A stretch of DNA of 64,000 bases, taken from assembly GCF_009914315.1 (NCBI RefSeq), contig NZ_CP042596.1, positions 1,364,001 through 1,428,000 on the forward strand, in the 5' to 3' direction. The position numbers and the translations under genes are program-made. Source of the DNA: Granulicella sp. WH15 (GTDB taxonomy: Bacteria; Acidobacteriota; Terriglobia; Terriglobales; Acidobacteriaceae). Shown piece after piece: positions 43,801-52,025 of the stretch; positions within the stretch are counted from its first letter, which is position 1; every line of letters begins with the position of its first letter. Below the pieces are notes generated by a model. The model had not been told where the DNA came from and searched no databases. It was given only the letters and a program-made list of their open reading frames with translations.

Positions 43801-44709
43801 ACGCTCGGCCTTCGCGGCCTGTCGCTTCAGCGTGCCGATCTGCTTCGAGACTTCCTCGAAGATATCGTTCACGCGGGCCAGGTTCTGCTTGGCCGATTCC
43901 AGCCGCAGTTCTGCCAGCCGCTTCTTGCTCTTGAAGCGGGTGATGCCCGCGGCTTCTTCGATGATGGAGCGGCGATCCTGCGGCTTGGCGCTCAGCAACT
44001 GTCCGATGCGCTCCTGCCCGATGATCGCGTAGGACTCGCCTCCGAGTCCGGTGCCCATGAAGATGTCCTGAATGTCGCGCAGACGGCAGATCTTGCCGTT
44101 GAGCAGGTACTCGGAGTCGCCCGAGCGGAAGAGGCGGCGCGTGATGGTTAGCTCTCCGGCGCGGATCGGCGAGCGACCGAACTTGCGCCGACGAATCTTG
44201 AGCACGACATTGTTGGTAGGAGTGGGCAGGGCAGCCTCCGCACCGGCGGCGGCCAGGCTCTCGGGAGTCGGAGCGGGCACTTCGCCTTCGAGGATCGTGC
44301 CCGGCTGTGCCTCGGCGACGGCCTCCTCGGTCTCGGCAGCTACCTGCTCGCGGAGCGCGGTCTCGTCCCAGTCGGTGGCCTCGCCCTCCACCATCTCCAG
44401 GTCGGGAGCGGAGTCCATGTCGCCGGTGCCGTCGTAGATATCGGGGTCGACCAGGGTGAGCGAGACCTCGGCCATGCCGGTGGGCTTGCGGTCGCGGGTT
44501 CCGGCGAAGATGACGTCTTCCATCTTGATGCCGCGCAGGCTCTTGGCCGACTGCTCGCCCAGCACCCAGGTGATAGCGTCAGAGATGTTGGACTTGCCGC
44601 ATCCGTTGGGGCCGACGATGGCGGCGATGCCCTCGCCCGAGAGCTGGACCTCCGTGCGATCGCAGAACGACTTGAACCCGAGGATCTGAACCTTTTTGAG
44701 CTTGAGCAT
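40813..44709 (-). CDS. smc: Chromosome segregation ATPase SMC with an acidic insertion in the head
   Basis: 1298 residues from ATG 44709 (MLKLKKVQILGFKSFCDRT). Walker A GPNGCGKSN is at residues 33-41; Q-loop and N-lobe follow. The hinge is around NPIVGTLADFLEVDGAYEQVV between two long coiled coils. Signature LLSGGEKALTALSL and Walker B FCILDEVDAPLDE are near the C-terminus. SMC dimers with ScpA/ScpB compact and segregate chromosomes. Residues about 88-168 are an Asp/Glu/Ala/Pro-rich insertion between two N-lobe strands (after VSLTLVDPDIYDG and before the normal LTITRRLFRSGDSEYLLNG), absent from textbook SMCs. The open frame extends 36 codons upstream, but the family N-terminus defines the start. 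Confidence 0.96.
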   Translation of the reverse strand: MLKLKKVQILGFKSFCDRTEVQLSGEGIAAIVGPNGCGKSNISDAITWVLGEQSAKSLRGIKMEDVIFAGTRDRKPTGMAEVSLTLVDPDIYDGTGDMDSAPDLEMVEGEATDWDETALREQVAAETEEAVAEAQPGTILEGEVPAPTPESLAAAGAEAALPTPTNNVVLKIRRRKFGRSPIRAGELTITRRLFRSGDSEYLLNGKICRLRDIQDIFMGTGLGGESYAIIGQERIGQLLSAKPQDRRSIIEEAAGITRFKSKKRLAELRLESAKQNLARVNDIFEEVSKQIGTLKRQAAKAERYGQIRDELRAKLRVVLSSRIAQLDADQTSTTAQLAELTVKIDAQAADIESMDVEHTEGVRHGYSLDQQIREHSATANQSAVELERIAARSAANVDRIAELTARLASGAAEMEAARAQLAALSSEQQEQRSFLDSANSEAAGSRAEAQRQQQAAQQALFAVNSKEQAAEQNRRHSMQLMQRANQIRNEQAQAEAALAGLDRESERLLSESETARQELQSLNLQRGQAKLSFESVNDRLKRLEMEISELRLQLEAGRTEENQSKRRGDQLRGEVAGLNGRRQSLEGLIRDHSYSTDTVKNIFRASAKKATNTGEPNPIVGTLADFLEVDGAYEQVVDEFLRDELNYIVVKSWDAADDGIRLLKSDVAGRATFLVEPGSENPHAGGQESLSKPTGEGVKPLRECIRVLNGFGRSLEVLLPKLREGFVAPDSTTARTLALEHPHAWFLSPTGETFHHVTVTGGRPSSGGPLALKRELREITDKLAGLEKELTETDLRTQELQHELAAHSAALEGKNHERRDAERESANSGAALRQMESESARIERRLQDWMQSTDRNREARNQKADLIASRQQQATALESERAALEAGLTEITAQVEALRSEREQLQQTAAAAGAALAGLEERRRNAQANFEQTTRLYNAQQQRIGQLEQQLASAATEKQRREEETSGLGSQHEELAETRATAVAQSARLTAEAAELRTLTAALDSKLRALRAETEALREQRSHHAAHAAKLSSDLEHIEETCLNDLAIPSEELRADESIVRIEGEALNEQETESRTLKHRLEQMGPVNMMALEEFAEASQRHSFLDTQRKDLLDSISNTQASIKEIDDVSRVKFDEAYKIINENFSVTFSKLFGGGQAFMRLTDPDNPNSDSSGIEIVASPPGKKLQNILLLSGGEKALTALSLLVGIFQFQPAPFCILDEVDAPLDETNVGRYAKLISDMAKNTQFIAITHNKRTMAQADVIYGVTMQEPGISKIVSVNLGRTNRNRDQDDQPRRVA

Positions 44710-45092
44710 GAGCTTGTGCCGACTCCCTGCTGCCCTTCTTCGACCGCACACGCCAAAGCGTGCAGCCGAAGGCCTGCAGTATGCCTCAACTCTAGTAGCG
44801 GACCGGGGCGGAATCAACAGACGGAACGCTACATCTTGTGGATAAGGCGGTACGAATACAAGACTTGGGTGCAGAAGCAGCCGGAATGGGAAAATCTGTC
44901 ATCATAGCGGGTGTAGACTTGCGCTTCGTCAACTGCATTCCTATAATCCGGTTCATCAGCGTTCATAATGACTTCCCCTACAATTACGCGACGGGTGGAC
45001 GACGTGACGCATCGACGGCGCATCCCAGTACTTTGTTTAGTCGGCGTTGTTTTTAAGTATCTAAAATATTCGCAGTAACTTAGGAGTCTTGA
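44710..45092. other. Divergent intergenic region between smc and the gene at 45093
   Basis: About 380 bases. It should contain both promoters. No RNA, repeat or ORF was recognised. Confidence 0.35.
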
Positions 45093-46400
45093 ATGAAGAA
45101 GGTAGTGGTCGCATCTCTCCTGGCCGTCTCGGCAATCTCCGCGTTTTCCGTCTCGCCCTTTGCTGCGAGCGTCGCCCTGGCACAGGATGCTGCCGCTCCC
45201 GCTGCAGGTCAGGTGCAGATGCCGCCGGCTGAGTTTGCCGTGTACGACAATGCTGTGAACAAGCAGACGACCCCTCAGACTCAGGCTCCGGCCATCGAGG
45301 ATTACCTGAAGCAGTTTCCGCAGAGCGCGGTGAAGGCCGATGTGTTGCAGCGCCTGATGGTCGCCTATGTGGCGTTCGATCATGCCAAGGCCATCGACGC
45401 GGCGGACCGCCTGCTCCAGGTCGATCCGGGCAACCTGCGCGCCCTCACCTTTGAGGTCTTCCTGCGCCGCGAGGCCTCGGACGCGCTCACCGATCCGGCT
45501 GCCAAGCAGTCGGCTCTCGATGCCGCCGCCGACTATGCCCAGAAGGGGCTGGCCGCGCCTCAGCCTAAGGGCATGTCGGATGCCGACTACACCGCTCTGA
45601 AGGCCACCGCGACGCCGATCTTCCAGTCGGCCGTGGGCGCCTCGGCTCTGGGCAAGAAGGACTACCCCGCGGCCATCACCGCCTTCAAGGCCGAACTGGC
45701 CGCGATGCCGGTAGCCGCCACCCAGCAGCCCGGACAGGCTCTGCAGGACACCTACTTCCTGGGCCAGGCCTACTATGCCTCGACCCCTCCCGACCTGGTC
45801 AACTGCACCTTCTACGCCACCCGAGCGGCCAGCTTCGCGCCTGACAACTTCAAGGCCCAACTGCAGCCGCTGGCCACCTACTGCTACAAGAAGTACCACG
45901 GCGGCACCGACGGCTATGAGGCTGTGACGGCGGCGGCGCAGGCCAACCTGAACCCGCCCGCGGGCTTCAGCATTGTTCCGGCTCCGACGGCTGCGGACAT
46001 CGTCGCCAAGACGATCGCCTCTACCCCCGACCTCTCGACGCTGGCTCTGAGCGACAAGGAGTACATCATCCAGAACGGCAAGCCCGAGGATGCGGATAAG
46101 GTCTTCGCCACGGTCAAGGGCAAGAGTGTCGAGATTCCCGACGGAGTGGTCGTCGATGGATCGACGGTGGACAAGGTCCTGGTCTCGGTCTCGGACGACG
46201 CCGTGCAGGGCAAGGTGGCTGACTTTACCTTCAACATGAAGACGCCGCTGAAGGCCGTTCCCGCTGTGGGCACGAAGATCACCCTGCAGGGCGTCTATGC
46301 CTCGTATACGCAGTCGCCGGTAATGCTGGTGATGAGCGATGGTGAAGAGGTCGTGAAGAAGGCGGCTCCCGCACACAGGGCTCCGGCACGCCACAAGTAG
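45093..46400 (+). CDS. Secreted TPR-like protein of unknown function
   Basis: 435 residues from ATG 45093 (AGGAG upstream). A long signal sequence ends near VALAQ. Helical, TPR-like repeats run from about residue 45 to 270 (IEDYLKQFPQSAVKADVLQRLMVAYVAFDHAKAIDAADRLLQVDPGN; GKKDYPAAITAFKAELAAMP; DTYFLGQAYYAS). A C-terminal beta-rich domain follows (about 320-420: VPAVGTKITLQGVYASYTQSPVMLVMSDGE), with a basic tail (HRAPARHK). It is likely a periplasmic or outer-membrane-associated assembly factor; partner unknown. A strong terminator follows. Confidence 0.75.
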   Translation: MKKVVVASLLAVSAISAFSVSPFAASVALAQDAAAPAAGQVQMPPAEFAVYDNAVNKQTTPQTQAPAIEDYLKQFPQSAVKADVLQRLMVAYVAFDHAKAIDAADRLLQVDPGNLRALTFEVFLRREASDALTDPAAKQSALDAAADYAQKGLAAPQPKGMSDADYTALKATATPIFQSAVGASALGKKDYPAAITAFKAELAAMPVAATQQPGQALQDTYFLGQAYYASTPPDLVNCTFYATRAASFAPDNFKAQLQPLATYCYKKYHGGTDGYEAVTAAAQANLNPPAGFSIVPAPTAADIVAKTIASTPDLSTLALSDKEYIIQNGKPEDADKVFATVKGKSVEIPDGVVVDGSTVDKVLVSVSDDAVQGKVADFTFNMKTPLKAVPAVGTKITLQGVYASYTQSPVMLVMSDGEEVVKKAAPAHRAPARHK

Positions 46401-46414
46401 CTCGAAGCTGAACA

Positions 46415-46463
46415 CGCCCCGTGCCGACGATCGATGGGCCTCGATCGTCGGCACGGGGCGTTT
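46415..46463 (+). terminator. Strong 20-bp hairpin terminator
   Basis: Arms 46415-46434 and 46441-46460 pair perfectly (CGCCCCGTGCCGACGATCGA and its complement) around a six-base loop, followed by TTTA. It lies 15 bases after the stop of the 45093-46400 gene. Confidence 0.85.
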
Positions 46464-46715
46464 AGCGTTATCCTCTTTCTCCCGGGAGAGGTCTTTGCTA
46501 TATTTTTGTTCTGAGCCTTTCCGCCGAAAAAACTTGAAGAATCTCCCGACATACGCGGTCTAACGCTCTCGCTTAACATTGTGTCTGTACGCTGCAGGAC
46601 AAAGTGACTCTAGAGAGTTACTAGGGCTGGGTGGTCAGCCGGTGCAACATAGAGTCAGGTGCGCAATCCGTTGCGGAGTTGCATCTGCTGTTGACTTTGT
46701 AAGACCGGGAGCGCC

Positions 46716-47570
46716 ATGAGCAATGTGTTCGCATGTCCGACTGTTGCGGGGGCGCCATCTTTGCCGGATTTTGTGATTGCGTTCCAGCCTATCGTGGACG
46801 TCTGCGCCCGGCGTGTGGTGGCCTACGAGGCCCTGACCCGGACCATGGACGGCGCGTGCTATCCGAAGCTGATCGACGGGATGGACGAGAAGACGCTGCG
46901 GAGATTTGACCGCGAGATCGCGATCGAGGCCATACGCCGCGCGGTCGAGCTGGGGCTGAAGGATCTGGACGTATCCCTGTGCCTGAACCTGCGGCCCGAC
47001 CTGCACCCCGAGGCGCTGGACGCGGAGTACCTGCGCCTGGCGGCTGGCACCTGCGGCTTGTCTCCCTCCGAGATCCTGCTGGAGATGACAGAGGAGCACA
47101 AGCTGGCTGTGCCGGAGCTGCACTCCCTGCTGGAGCGCAACCAGGCGGCTGGCTTTTACACGGGCGTGGACGACTTCGGAGCAGGCTACTCGGGGCTGGC
47201 GATGCTGGTGGAGTGTCGCCCGGAGATTTTGAAGCTGGACCGGTCGCTGGTGCGCGGGATCGACTCCAGCGACCGGCGGCAGAAGATTGTGGCCGCGTTC
47301 GCGCAGATCGCCGAGTCGATGAAGACCAGCCTGATCGCCGAGGGCGTGGAGACGGTGGCGGAGTACGAGAAACTGCGGGAGCTGGGCATCCGCTTCATGC
47401 AGGGCTATCTGTTCGCGTCGCCGTCGGTGGAGGAGCTGCCGTGGCAGGCTGTTTGGGGCGTGATGCCTCCGACCGAGGCCAAACGCCGTGCCGGCAGGGG
47501 AGCGATCGCCGGCTGGCTGGCGGCGGCAGCCGACTTCGACTGCGGCTCCCAGGCCGGTGTTCCTGCGTAG
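46716..47570 (+). CDS. EAL-domain cyclic-di-GMP phosphodiesterase
   Basis: 284 residues from ATG 46716 (GGGAG upstream), a stand-alone EAL domain. Catalytic and metal-binding motifs are present: AYEALTR, SLCLNLRP, LLEMTEEHK, VDDFGAGYSGLAML, ILKLDRSLV, LIAEGVET and FMQGYLFASP. It should hydrolyse cyclic-di-GMP to pGpG. No sensor or GGDEF domain is attached. The C-terminal ~40 residues (RRAGRGAIAGWLAAAADFDCG) are outside the domain. No riboswitch was recognised in the 250 bases upstream. Confidence 0.92.
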   Translation: MSNVFACPTVAGAPSLPDFVIAFQPIVDVCARRVVAYEALTRTMDGACYPKLIDGMDEKTLRRFDREIAIEAIRRAVELGLKDLDVSLCLNLRPDLHPEALDAEYLRLAAGTCGLSPSEILLEMTEEHKLAVPELHSLLERNQAAGFYTGVDDFGAGYSGLAMLVECRPEILKLDRSLVRGIDSSDRRQKIVAAFAQIAESMKTSLIAEGVETVAEYEKLRELGIRFMQGYLFASPSVEELPWQAVWGVMPPTEAKRRAGRGAIAGWLAAAADFDCGSQAGVPA

Positions 47571-47575
47571 CCGGG

Positions 47576-48370
47576 TTATTCTCCCAGCATGATCCTGCGG
47601 ATGCCGTAGGCGCGTCCTGTGGCTCCGTCGCACTCGATCAGCGCCGCGCAGAGCTTCGGGTTGCCCTTGGCCGCCTCGAACTTGCCGGGCATCCCGGTCA
47701 GGAACCGTTGCAACACCAGCTCGGTCTCCACGCCGATAACGGAGTCGTACGGGCCGGACATGCCCACGTCGGTCTGGAAGGCCGTGCCCTGGGGCAAGAC
47801 GCGCTCGTCGGCGGTGGGGATATGGGTATGGGTGCCCAGGACGGCGGTGACACGCCCATCGAGATACCAGCCCAGCGCCACCTTCTCGCTGGAGGCCTCG
47901 GCGTGGAAGTCCACCAGGATGACCTTGGCGGTGACCTTCGAGAGCAGTTCGTCGGCCTTGCGGAAGGGGTCGTCGCAGGAGGACATGAAGACGCGTCCCT
48001 GCAGGTTGAGGACGGCATACTCCTGCCCGTCGGCCAGGCTGCCCTGGTAGACGCCGAAGCCCGGCGTGTTGACGGCGTAGTTGGCCGGGCGCAGAACGCG
48101 GCGGCCGCGGACGTGAGAGTCGGCGGGCACGGTCATGTACTCGAAGATCTCGCGCTTGTCCCAGATGTGGTTGCCGGTGGTAATGACGTGCGCGCCCAGG
48201 TCGAAGATCTCTTCGGCTAGCGAGGGCGTGATGCCGAAGCCCCCGGCGGAGTTCTCGCCGTTGATGACGAGCAGGTCGACGGAGTGAGTTTCGAGCAGGT
48301 GGGGAAGGTGTTCCCGAACGATGTGGCGGCCGGCTGAGCCAAAGATATCGCCGACGAAAAGAATATTCAC
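47576..48370 (-). CDS. ymdB: YmdB-type metallophosphoesterase (2',3'-cyclic-nucleotide 2'-phosphodiesterase family)
   Basis: 264 residues from GTG 48370, the family's normal length. Metal ligands: NILFVGDIFGSAGR, VINGENSAGGFGI, TTGNHIWDKREI, VDFHAEASSEK and VLGTHTHIPTADER. YmdB hydrolyses cyclic nucleotides and affects RNA turnover and biofilm choice in Bacillus. It is convergent with the EAL gene, five bases between stops. Confidence 0.92.
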   Translation of the reverse strand: MNILFVGDIFGSAGRHIVREHLPHLLETHSVDLLVINGENSAGGFGITPSLAEEIFDLGAHVITTGNHIWDKREIFEYMTVPADSHVRGRRVLRPANYAVNTPGFGVYQGSLADGQEYAVLNLQGRVFMSSCDDPFRKADELLSKVTAKVILVDFHAEASSEKVALGWYLDGRVTAVLGTHTHIPTADERVLPQGTAFQTDVGMSGPYDSVIGVETELVLQRFLTGMPGKFEAAKGNPKLCAALIECDGATGRAYGIRRIMLGE

Positions 48371-48473
48371 TTACCAAGATTACAGGAGCGAGTGTGACGG
48401 TTTGATCTTCCCGGCATGGTTTTTTGCGTCCTGCGTTTTTGCTTCGCGGGGCGCGGTTTGCTAGGGTTTCTCC

Positions 48474-48854
48474 ATGTCGACTCTGTTGCGCAGCGTGTTT
48501 GCGGTGATCTTTGGATACATGGTGATGATGGTGGTGACGGTGCCGTTGACGCTGATCGCGGTGAAGGTCTTTAGCGCGGGCTCGGGGCACCGGTCCCCGG
48601 TCTTCCTGGTCTACAACATGCTGGCGAGCTTTGTGGCGGTGTTTCTGGGCGGCTGCGTCACGGGCCGGATCGCGGCCAGTCAGCGGGTTCGGCATGGATT
48701 CATGCTGGCCCTGGTGACGCTGATGATGGCGATGATCTCGGCCTCGCACTCCAAAGGTGGAGGGCCGGTCTGGTATGAGGTGCTGCTGATCGTGACGCCG
48801 CCATTCTTCGCGGTGCTGGGCGCGAAGGTGATCGACCGCGAGATCAAGGCTTAA
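48474..48854 (+). CDS. Small four-helix membrane protein of unknown function
   Basis: 126 residues. Hydrophobic helices: VFAVIFGYMVMMVVTVPLTLIAVKVF, FLVYNMLASFVAVFLGGCVTGRIA, HGFMLALVTLMMAMISAS and VLLIVTPPFFAVLGAKVI. The pattern resembles small acidobacterial membrane proteins without an assigned role. Not linked to an operon. Confidence 0.7.
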   Translation: MSTLLRSVFAVIFGYMVMMVVTVPLTLIAVKVFSAGSGHRSPVFLVYNMLASFVAVFLGGCVTGRIAASQRVRHGFMLALVTLMMAMISASHSKGGGPVWYEVLLIVTPPFFAVLGAKVIDREIKA

Positions 48855-48903
48855 GTGATGAGAAAGCCGCATTTGGGACCCACAATGTGATAGCTTGCTT
48901 TGC

Positions 48904-49278
48904 ATGGCGCAAAGTGGACGGTTTGAACTGGGTTTACGGGTGTTGGCGTTGCTTGCACGCGAGCCTGAGACGATGATGACTTCGGCGGCGATCGCGGAGG
49001 CGCTGGGCGAGAGCGCGGTGATGGTGCGGCGGCTGTTTCCGCCGCTGCATGAGGCGGGGCTGATCCAGCAGAGGAAGGGACCGGCTGGCGGCGCGAAGCT
49101 GAACCTCTCGGCCAAGTCGATTGGGATCGGCGATGTGTTTGCGGCAATTGAGCCGGACTGGCTTACCTCCGGGGAGAAGGCGCTGGATGGTGCGTTGAAG
49201 CGTGCTCGTGCGGAGGCGATTGAGGCCATGAACGAGACATCGGTTGCAAGCGTCGTGAAGAAGCTGAAGAAGGCGTAA
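48904..49278 (+). CDS. Rrf2-family transcriptional regulator without Fe-S cysteines
   Basis: 124 residues from ATG 48904. MAQSGRFELGLRVLALLAREPETMMTSAAIAEALGESAVMVRRLFPPLHEAGLIQQRKGPAGGAKL is the Rrf2 winged helix (helix-turn-helix, then G-x-x-G-G wing). The C-terminal segment lacks the three Cys of IscR/NsrR, so it should not bind an Fe-S cluster; it is closer to the YwnA group. Target unknown. Confidence 0.88.
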   Translation: MAQSGRFELGLRVLALLAREPETMMTSAAIAEALGESAVMVRRLFPPLHEAGLIQQRKGPAGGAKLNLSAKSIGIGDVFAAIEPDWLTSGEKALDGALKRARAEAIEAMNETSVASVVKKLKKA

Positions 49279-49281
49279 AGA

Positions 49282-49400
49282 CACCCATTGGTCGGAAGTA
49301 AAAATATTTCTTCCGACCAACGGGAGGACCACGCGAAGCAGTAAAAAGGCGTGTAAACGCCCGCCCTCCGCGCAGGAGGCCCGTCCGGCAGGACAGTCTT
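49282..49400 (-). repeat. Dispersed hairpin repeat, copy C (inverted relative to A)
   Basis: Read on the minus strand: GACTGTCCTGCCGGACG, GCCTCC/GGAGGGC arms, GGCG-N6-CGCC plus TTTTT (49361-49343), then TGGTCC and the inverted repeat TCCCGTTGGTCGG / CCGACCAATGGG. The GGCG/CGCC pair replaces GGCA/TGCC of copy A, a compensatory change supporting a real hairpin. It lies between convergent rrf2 and GH78 genes, immediately after the GH78 stop (49401), and is placed to terminate it. Confidence 0.75.
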
Positions 49401-51923
49401 TTACTTTCCGATCAACTCAAAGTGGCCAGCATGGTCGAGCATAACGACCGTGCGTGTGCCACCCTCGGCGCTGGTGGCTACTGCGGCTTTGCCGTTGACG
49501 GTAGCCTGCGTCCCCGGAACCGAGACTCTTGCTGCGACACCTTCAGGCACATCGACCGCGATGGCGGTGACTCCCGCGTTCTTGCGGACGTCCACCTTCA
49601 ACAGCCCATGCGGAGTCGGCTCAGCTCCTTTGGCCCAAGTTAGATCCACGAGGTCAGGACGAATATCGACGGTGTTGAAGCCCGCGCCGGTGGGATTGAT
49701 ACCCAGCACCTGTTCCATGAGCCATGCGGTCGGTCCGGCGGACCAGCCATGCGCCAGCGAGACAAAGTAGCCGGAGCGGTTGTCGGACTGGAGAGAGGAG
49801 TGGAAGTCCTCCTTGTACCAGTCGGGGTCGTAGGCCTCCCAGAAGCTGGTCGCGCCCTCGTTAACCATGCCGCCCCAGTAGGTGCGGATCCACCGGAGCG
49901 CCTCGGCGCGATGGCCGACCTCGGCCATGGCGCGGATGACGTAGTAGTTGTAGTACGGCGAGATGATAAGCCCCGCGGTGGGACCAGTGCCGACCGACGC
50001 AAGCGAGTTCTTCCAGATGGAGCTGTACTGGCTTGGGTCGGCGGCTCCTCCCACGACGGCGGCGGCGTTGCTCTGCCAGCGCGGGCCGAAGGAGTTGGTC
50101 TTAGGGTCGAGCAGGTACTTCTCGGATCCGGCCTTGATGGCGTCGGCACGGGCCTCGTACTTGGCCGCATTGGCGGTGTCCCCGGCCTCGCGGAGCAGCC
50201 AGGCCCCCTCACGATAGGCGCGGTAGAACTCGAGCGTGGTGGCTCGGCGGGTCTCGGGCGTATCGCCGTTGAACTCGGGCGACCAGTCCACGTAGAGCCA
50301 CACATTAGTTTTGTTCACGTAGATGTTGCGCGCGTCGAACTCGCGGTCCACGTACTCGAGCAACTGGACCATGCGGTCGTGCGTGCGGCTCAGGAACTCC
50401 TTCGAGCCGGAGTGGCGGTAGTAGTCGGCGACGCCCGTGAACCAGAAGGCCGAGTAGCCCGGGATGCCGTTGACGTGCTGGTCGATGGGCGCTGGCCCCA
50501 TCAGGCGGTCGAGCGTGTCCTCCATCAGCGGGCGCTCGCCGAAGACGTCTTCGATGACGCGTCCGCTGACGTCGGTATCGCCCATCCAGCGCCCGCGGTC
50601 GCGCTTGCTGGCGTCCCAGACGCCGTCCTGCATACACAGGTGGGCGGTGTACGCACCGATCTCCCAGATGCGGTTGAGTATGGGATCGGAGGACTCGAAG
50701 GAGCCTTGGTACTCGACCGGGTAGTAAATGTGATCGACACGAATGGCCTTGAACCGCACCTCGGGCGCGCCGCCGAGGAACTGGATGCGGGCGTAGCGGA
50801 AGGCGGTCTTGGAGCTGTGGCCGGTGCCGTGCGGCGCAATGGTCATCTGGTTGACGCCGAGGAACGGGGCCTTCATGGTCTCGGATTCGGACTCGCCCAT
50901 CTGCACCGAGAGCGTGGCTGGGGCGCCGGAGTCGGAGACGATCTCGACGCGCCCGGTAAGCTCGCGGCCGAAGTCGAGGACGATGCTGGGAGCCTCCGCG
51001 TTGGTGAGGACACGAGCTGGCAGGTGAACAGTGAACTCGCCCGAGCCACCGGTGAGGCTGTCGAGATTTTCGAGGCTGCCGCGTCCAGCGTAGTGGCTGA
51101 GGATTCCGCTTGCCGGAATCTGAAGATGGGCCAGATAGCCGGAGATGCCGTCGTATCCCGGCCAGTTGTAGAGGCCCGCGTCGGCGTTCCACTGGAATAG
51201 CTCAAGCGAGCTTTCGATGCCGCCGATGCTCTGAACGGGCTTCCAGCGGGAGTCGTCGAAGCCCGGCTGCTGCCAGTTCTCGGAGGCTGTGGTGGAGCTC
51301 TTCCAGTCCTTGCCGCTGCGCATCAGGGCGGGGCCGTTGACGTTCGCAGGCTGCGCGATGATCTTGGCGACGACGACCTGCCCGAAGGTCTCCTGGCGCA
51401 GCAGCGCGCTGTTGGCGAAGCCGGTGACGCCGCGCCCGCGCACGGCTTCGATGGCGATGGTATTGGCCCCGGCGTGCAGGTATTTCGCGACGCTGGTGAT
51501 GAAGACGTGCATTCCCAGCGGCGAGGTAAGGTCGCTCTCCACCTGCTCGGCAAGTTGGCCGTTGAGCCATACCTTCACGCTGCGCGGCCCGGCGATGTAG
51601 AGCGTTGCGTCCTGCGGTACGGAGGCCACGTTGAAGCGTTCGCGGAAGTAGTGCGGCTCGGTTTGCTCGGTCACCTTGGGGAAGGTGTAGGCGATCTTCG
51701 CGTCCATCGCGGTGTCGCTGGAGGTCCAGATGTACTCCTCGGGCAGCGGCTGGTGATGGCTGCTCTCAAGGTCGGGATGGGTGAGGCCGCGCGTGGGGTC
51801 GAGCTGCCGTATCTGGCTCGGTTGCAGCGATTGCGTCAAAGGCAGATCCTGTGCGTTCGCTGCGGCGTTTATGGCCAGCAGCGCAAGGCAGAGCTTGAAT
51901 CCAGATGCGGCAGTTACTCTCAT
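49401..51923 (-). CDS. Secreted GH78 alpha-L-rhamnosidase family protein (copy 1)
   Basis: 840 residues from ATG 51923, signal sequence ending NAAANAQD. Order: N-terminal beta-sandwich (EEYIWTSSDTAMDAKIAYTFPK, LYIAGPRSVKVWLNGQL), further beta domains, an (alpha/alpha)6 catalytic barrel from about residue 400 ([50 protein letters not shown], where GH78 carries its catalytic acid-rich segment; [25 protein letters not shown]) and a C-terminal sandwich (PTPHGLLKVDVRKN). It should release L-rhamnose from plant or microbial glycans outside the cytoplasm. It is divergently arranged with its paralogue at 52026. Confidence 0.9.
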   Translation of the reverse strand: MRVTAASGFKLCLALLAINAAANAQDLPLTQSLQPSQIRQLDPTRGLTHPDLESSHHQPLPEEYIWTSSDTAMDAKIAYTFPKVTEQTEPHYFRERFNVASVPQDATLYIAGPRSVKVWLNGQLAEQVESDLTSPLGMHVFITSVAKYLHAGANTIAIEAVRGRGVTGFANSALLRQETFGQVVVAKIIAQPANVNGPALMRSGKDWKSSTTASENWQQPGFDDSRWKPVQSIGGIESSLELFQWNADAGLYNWPGYDGISGYLAHLQIPASGILSHYAGRGSLENLDSLTGGSGEFTVHLPARVLTNAEAPSIVLDFGRELTGRVEIVSDSGAPATLSVQMGESESETMKAPFLGVNQMTIAPHGTGHSSKTAFRYARIQFLGGAPEVRFKAIRVDHIYYPVEYQGSFESSDPILNRIWEIGAYTAHLCMQDGVWDASKRDRGRWMGDTDVSGRVIEDVFGERPLMEDTLDRLMGPAPIDQHVNGIPGYSAFWFTGVADYYRHSGSKEFLSRTHDRMVQLLEYVDREFDARNIYVNKTNVWLYVDWSPEFNGDTPETRRATTLEFYRAYREGAWLLREAGDTANAAKYEARADAIKAGSEKYLLDPKTNSFGPRWQSNAAAVVGGAADPSQYSSIWKNSLASVGTGPTAGLIISPYYNYYVIRAMAEVGHRAEALRWIRTYWGGMVNEGATSFWEAYDPDWYKEDFHSSLQSDNRSGYFVSLAHGWSAGPTAWLMEQVLGINPTGAGFNTVDIRPDLVDLTWAKGAEPTPHGLLKVDVRKNAGVTAIAVDVPEGVAARVSVPGTQATVNGKAAVATSAEGGTRTVVMLDHAGHFELIGK

Positions 51924-52025
51924 CCCAATCTCACCCGAGTGTTCCAGTCGATTCCAATACGAAACAGTTTCACGTTATACGCATCTCGTTTACAGTTGGC
52001 AATGCCGTCAGGCAGGGATGACTTT

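Noticed and set aside
44829..46454. 541-codon minus-strand frame opposite the secreted TPR-like gene
   Set aside because: The opposite strand has a signal peptide, ribosome-binding site, TPR pattern and terminator; this frame has none.
46464..46715. Cyclic-di-GMP riboswitch before the EAL gene
   Set aside because: The expected conserved GEMM core could not be found; only small unrelated hairpins.
46635..49229. 864-codon open frame on the minus strand across the EAL, ymdB and Rrf2 genes
   Set aside because: It spans several well-supported genes on both strands and has low-complexity Arg/His text; a compositional artefact.
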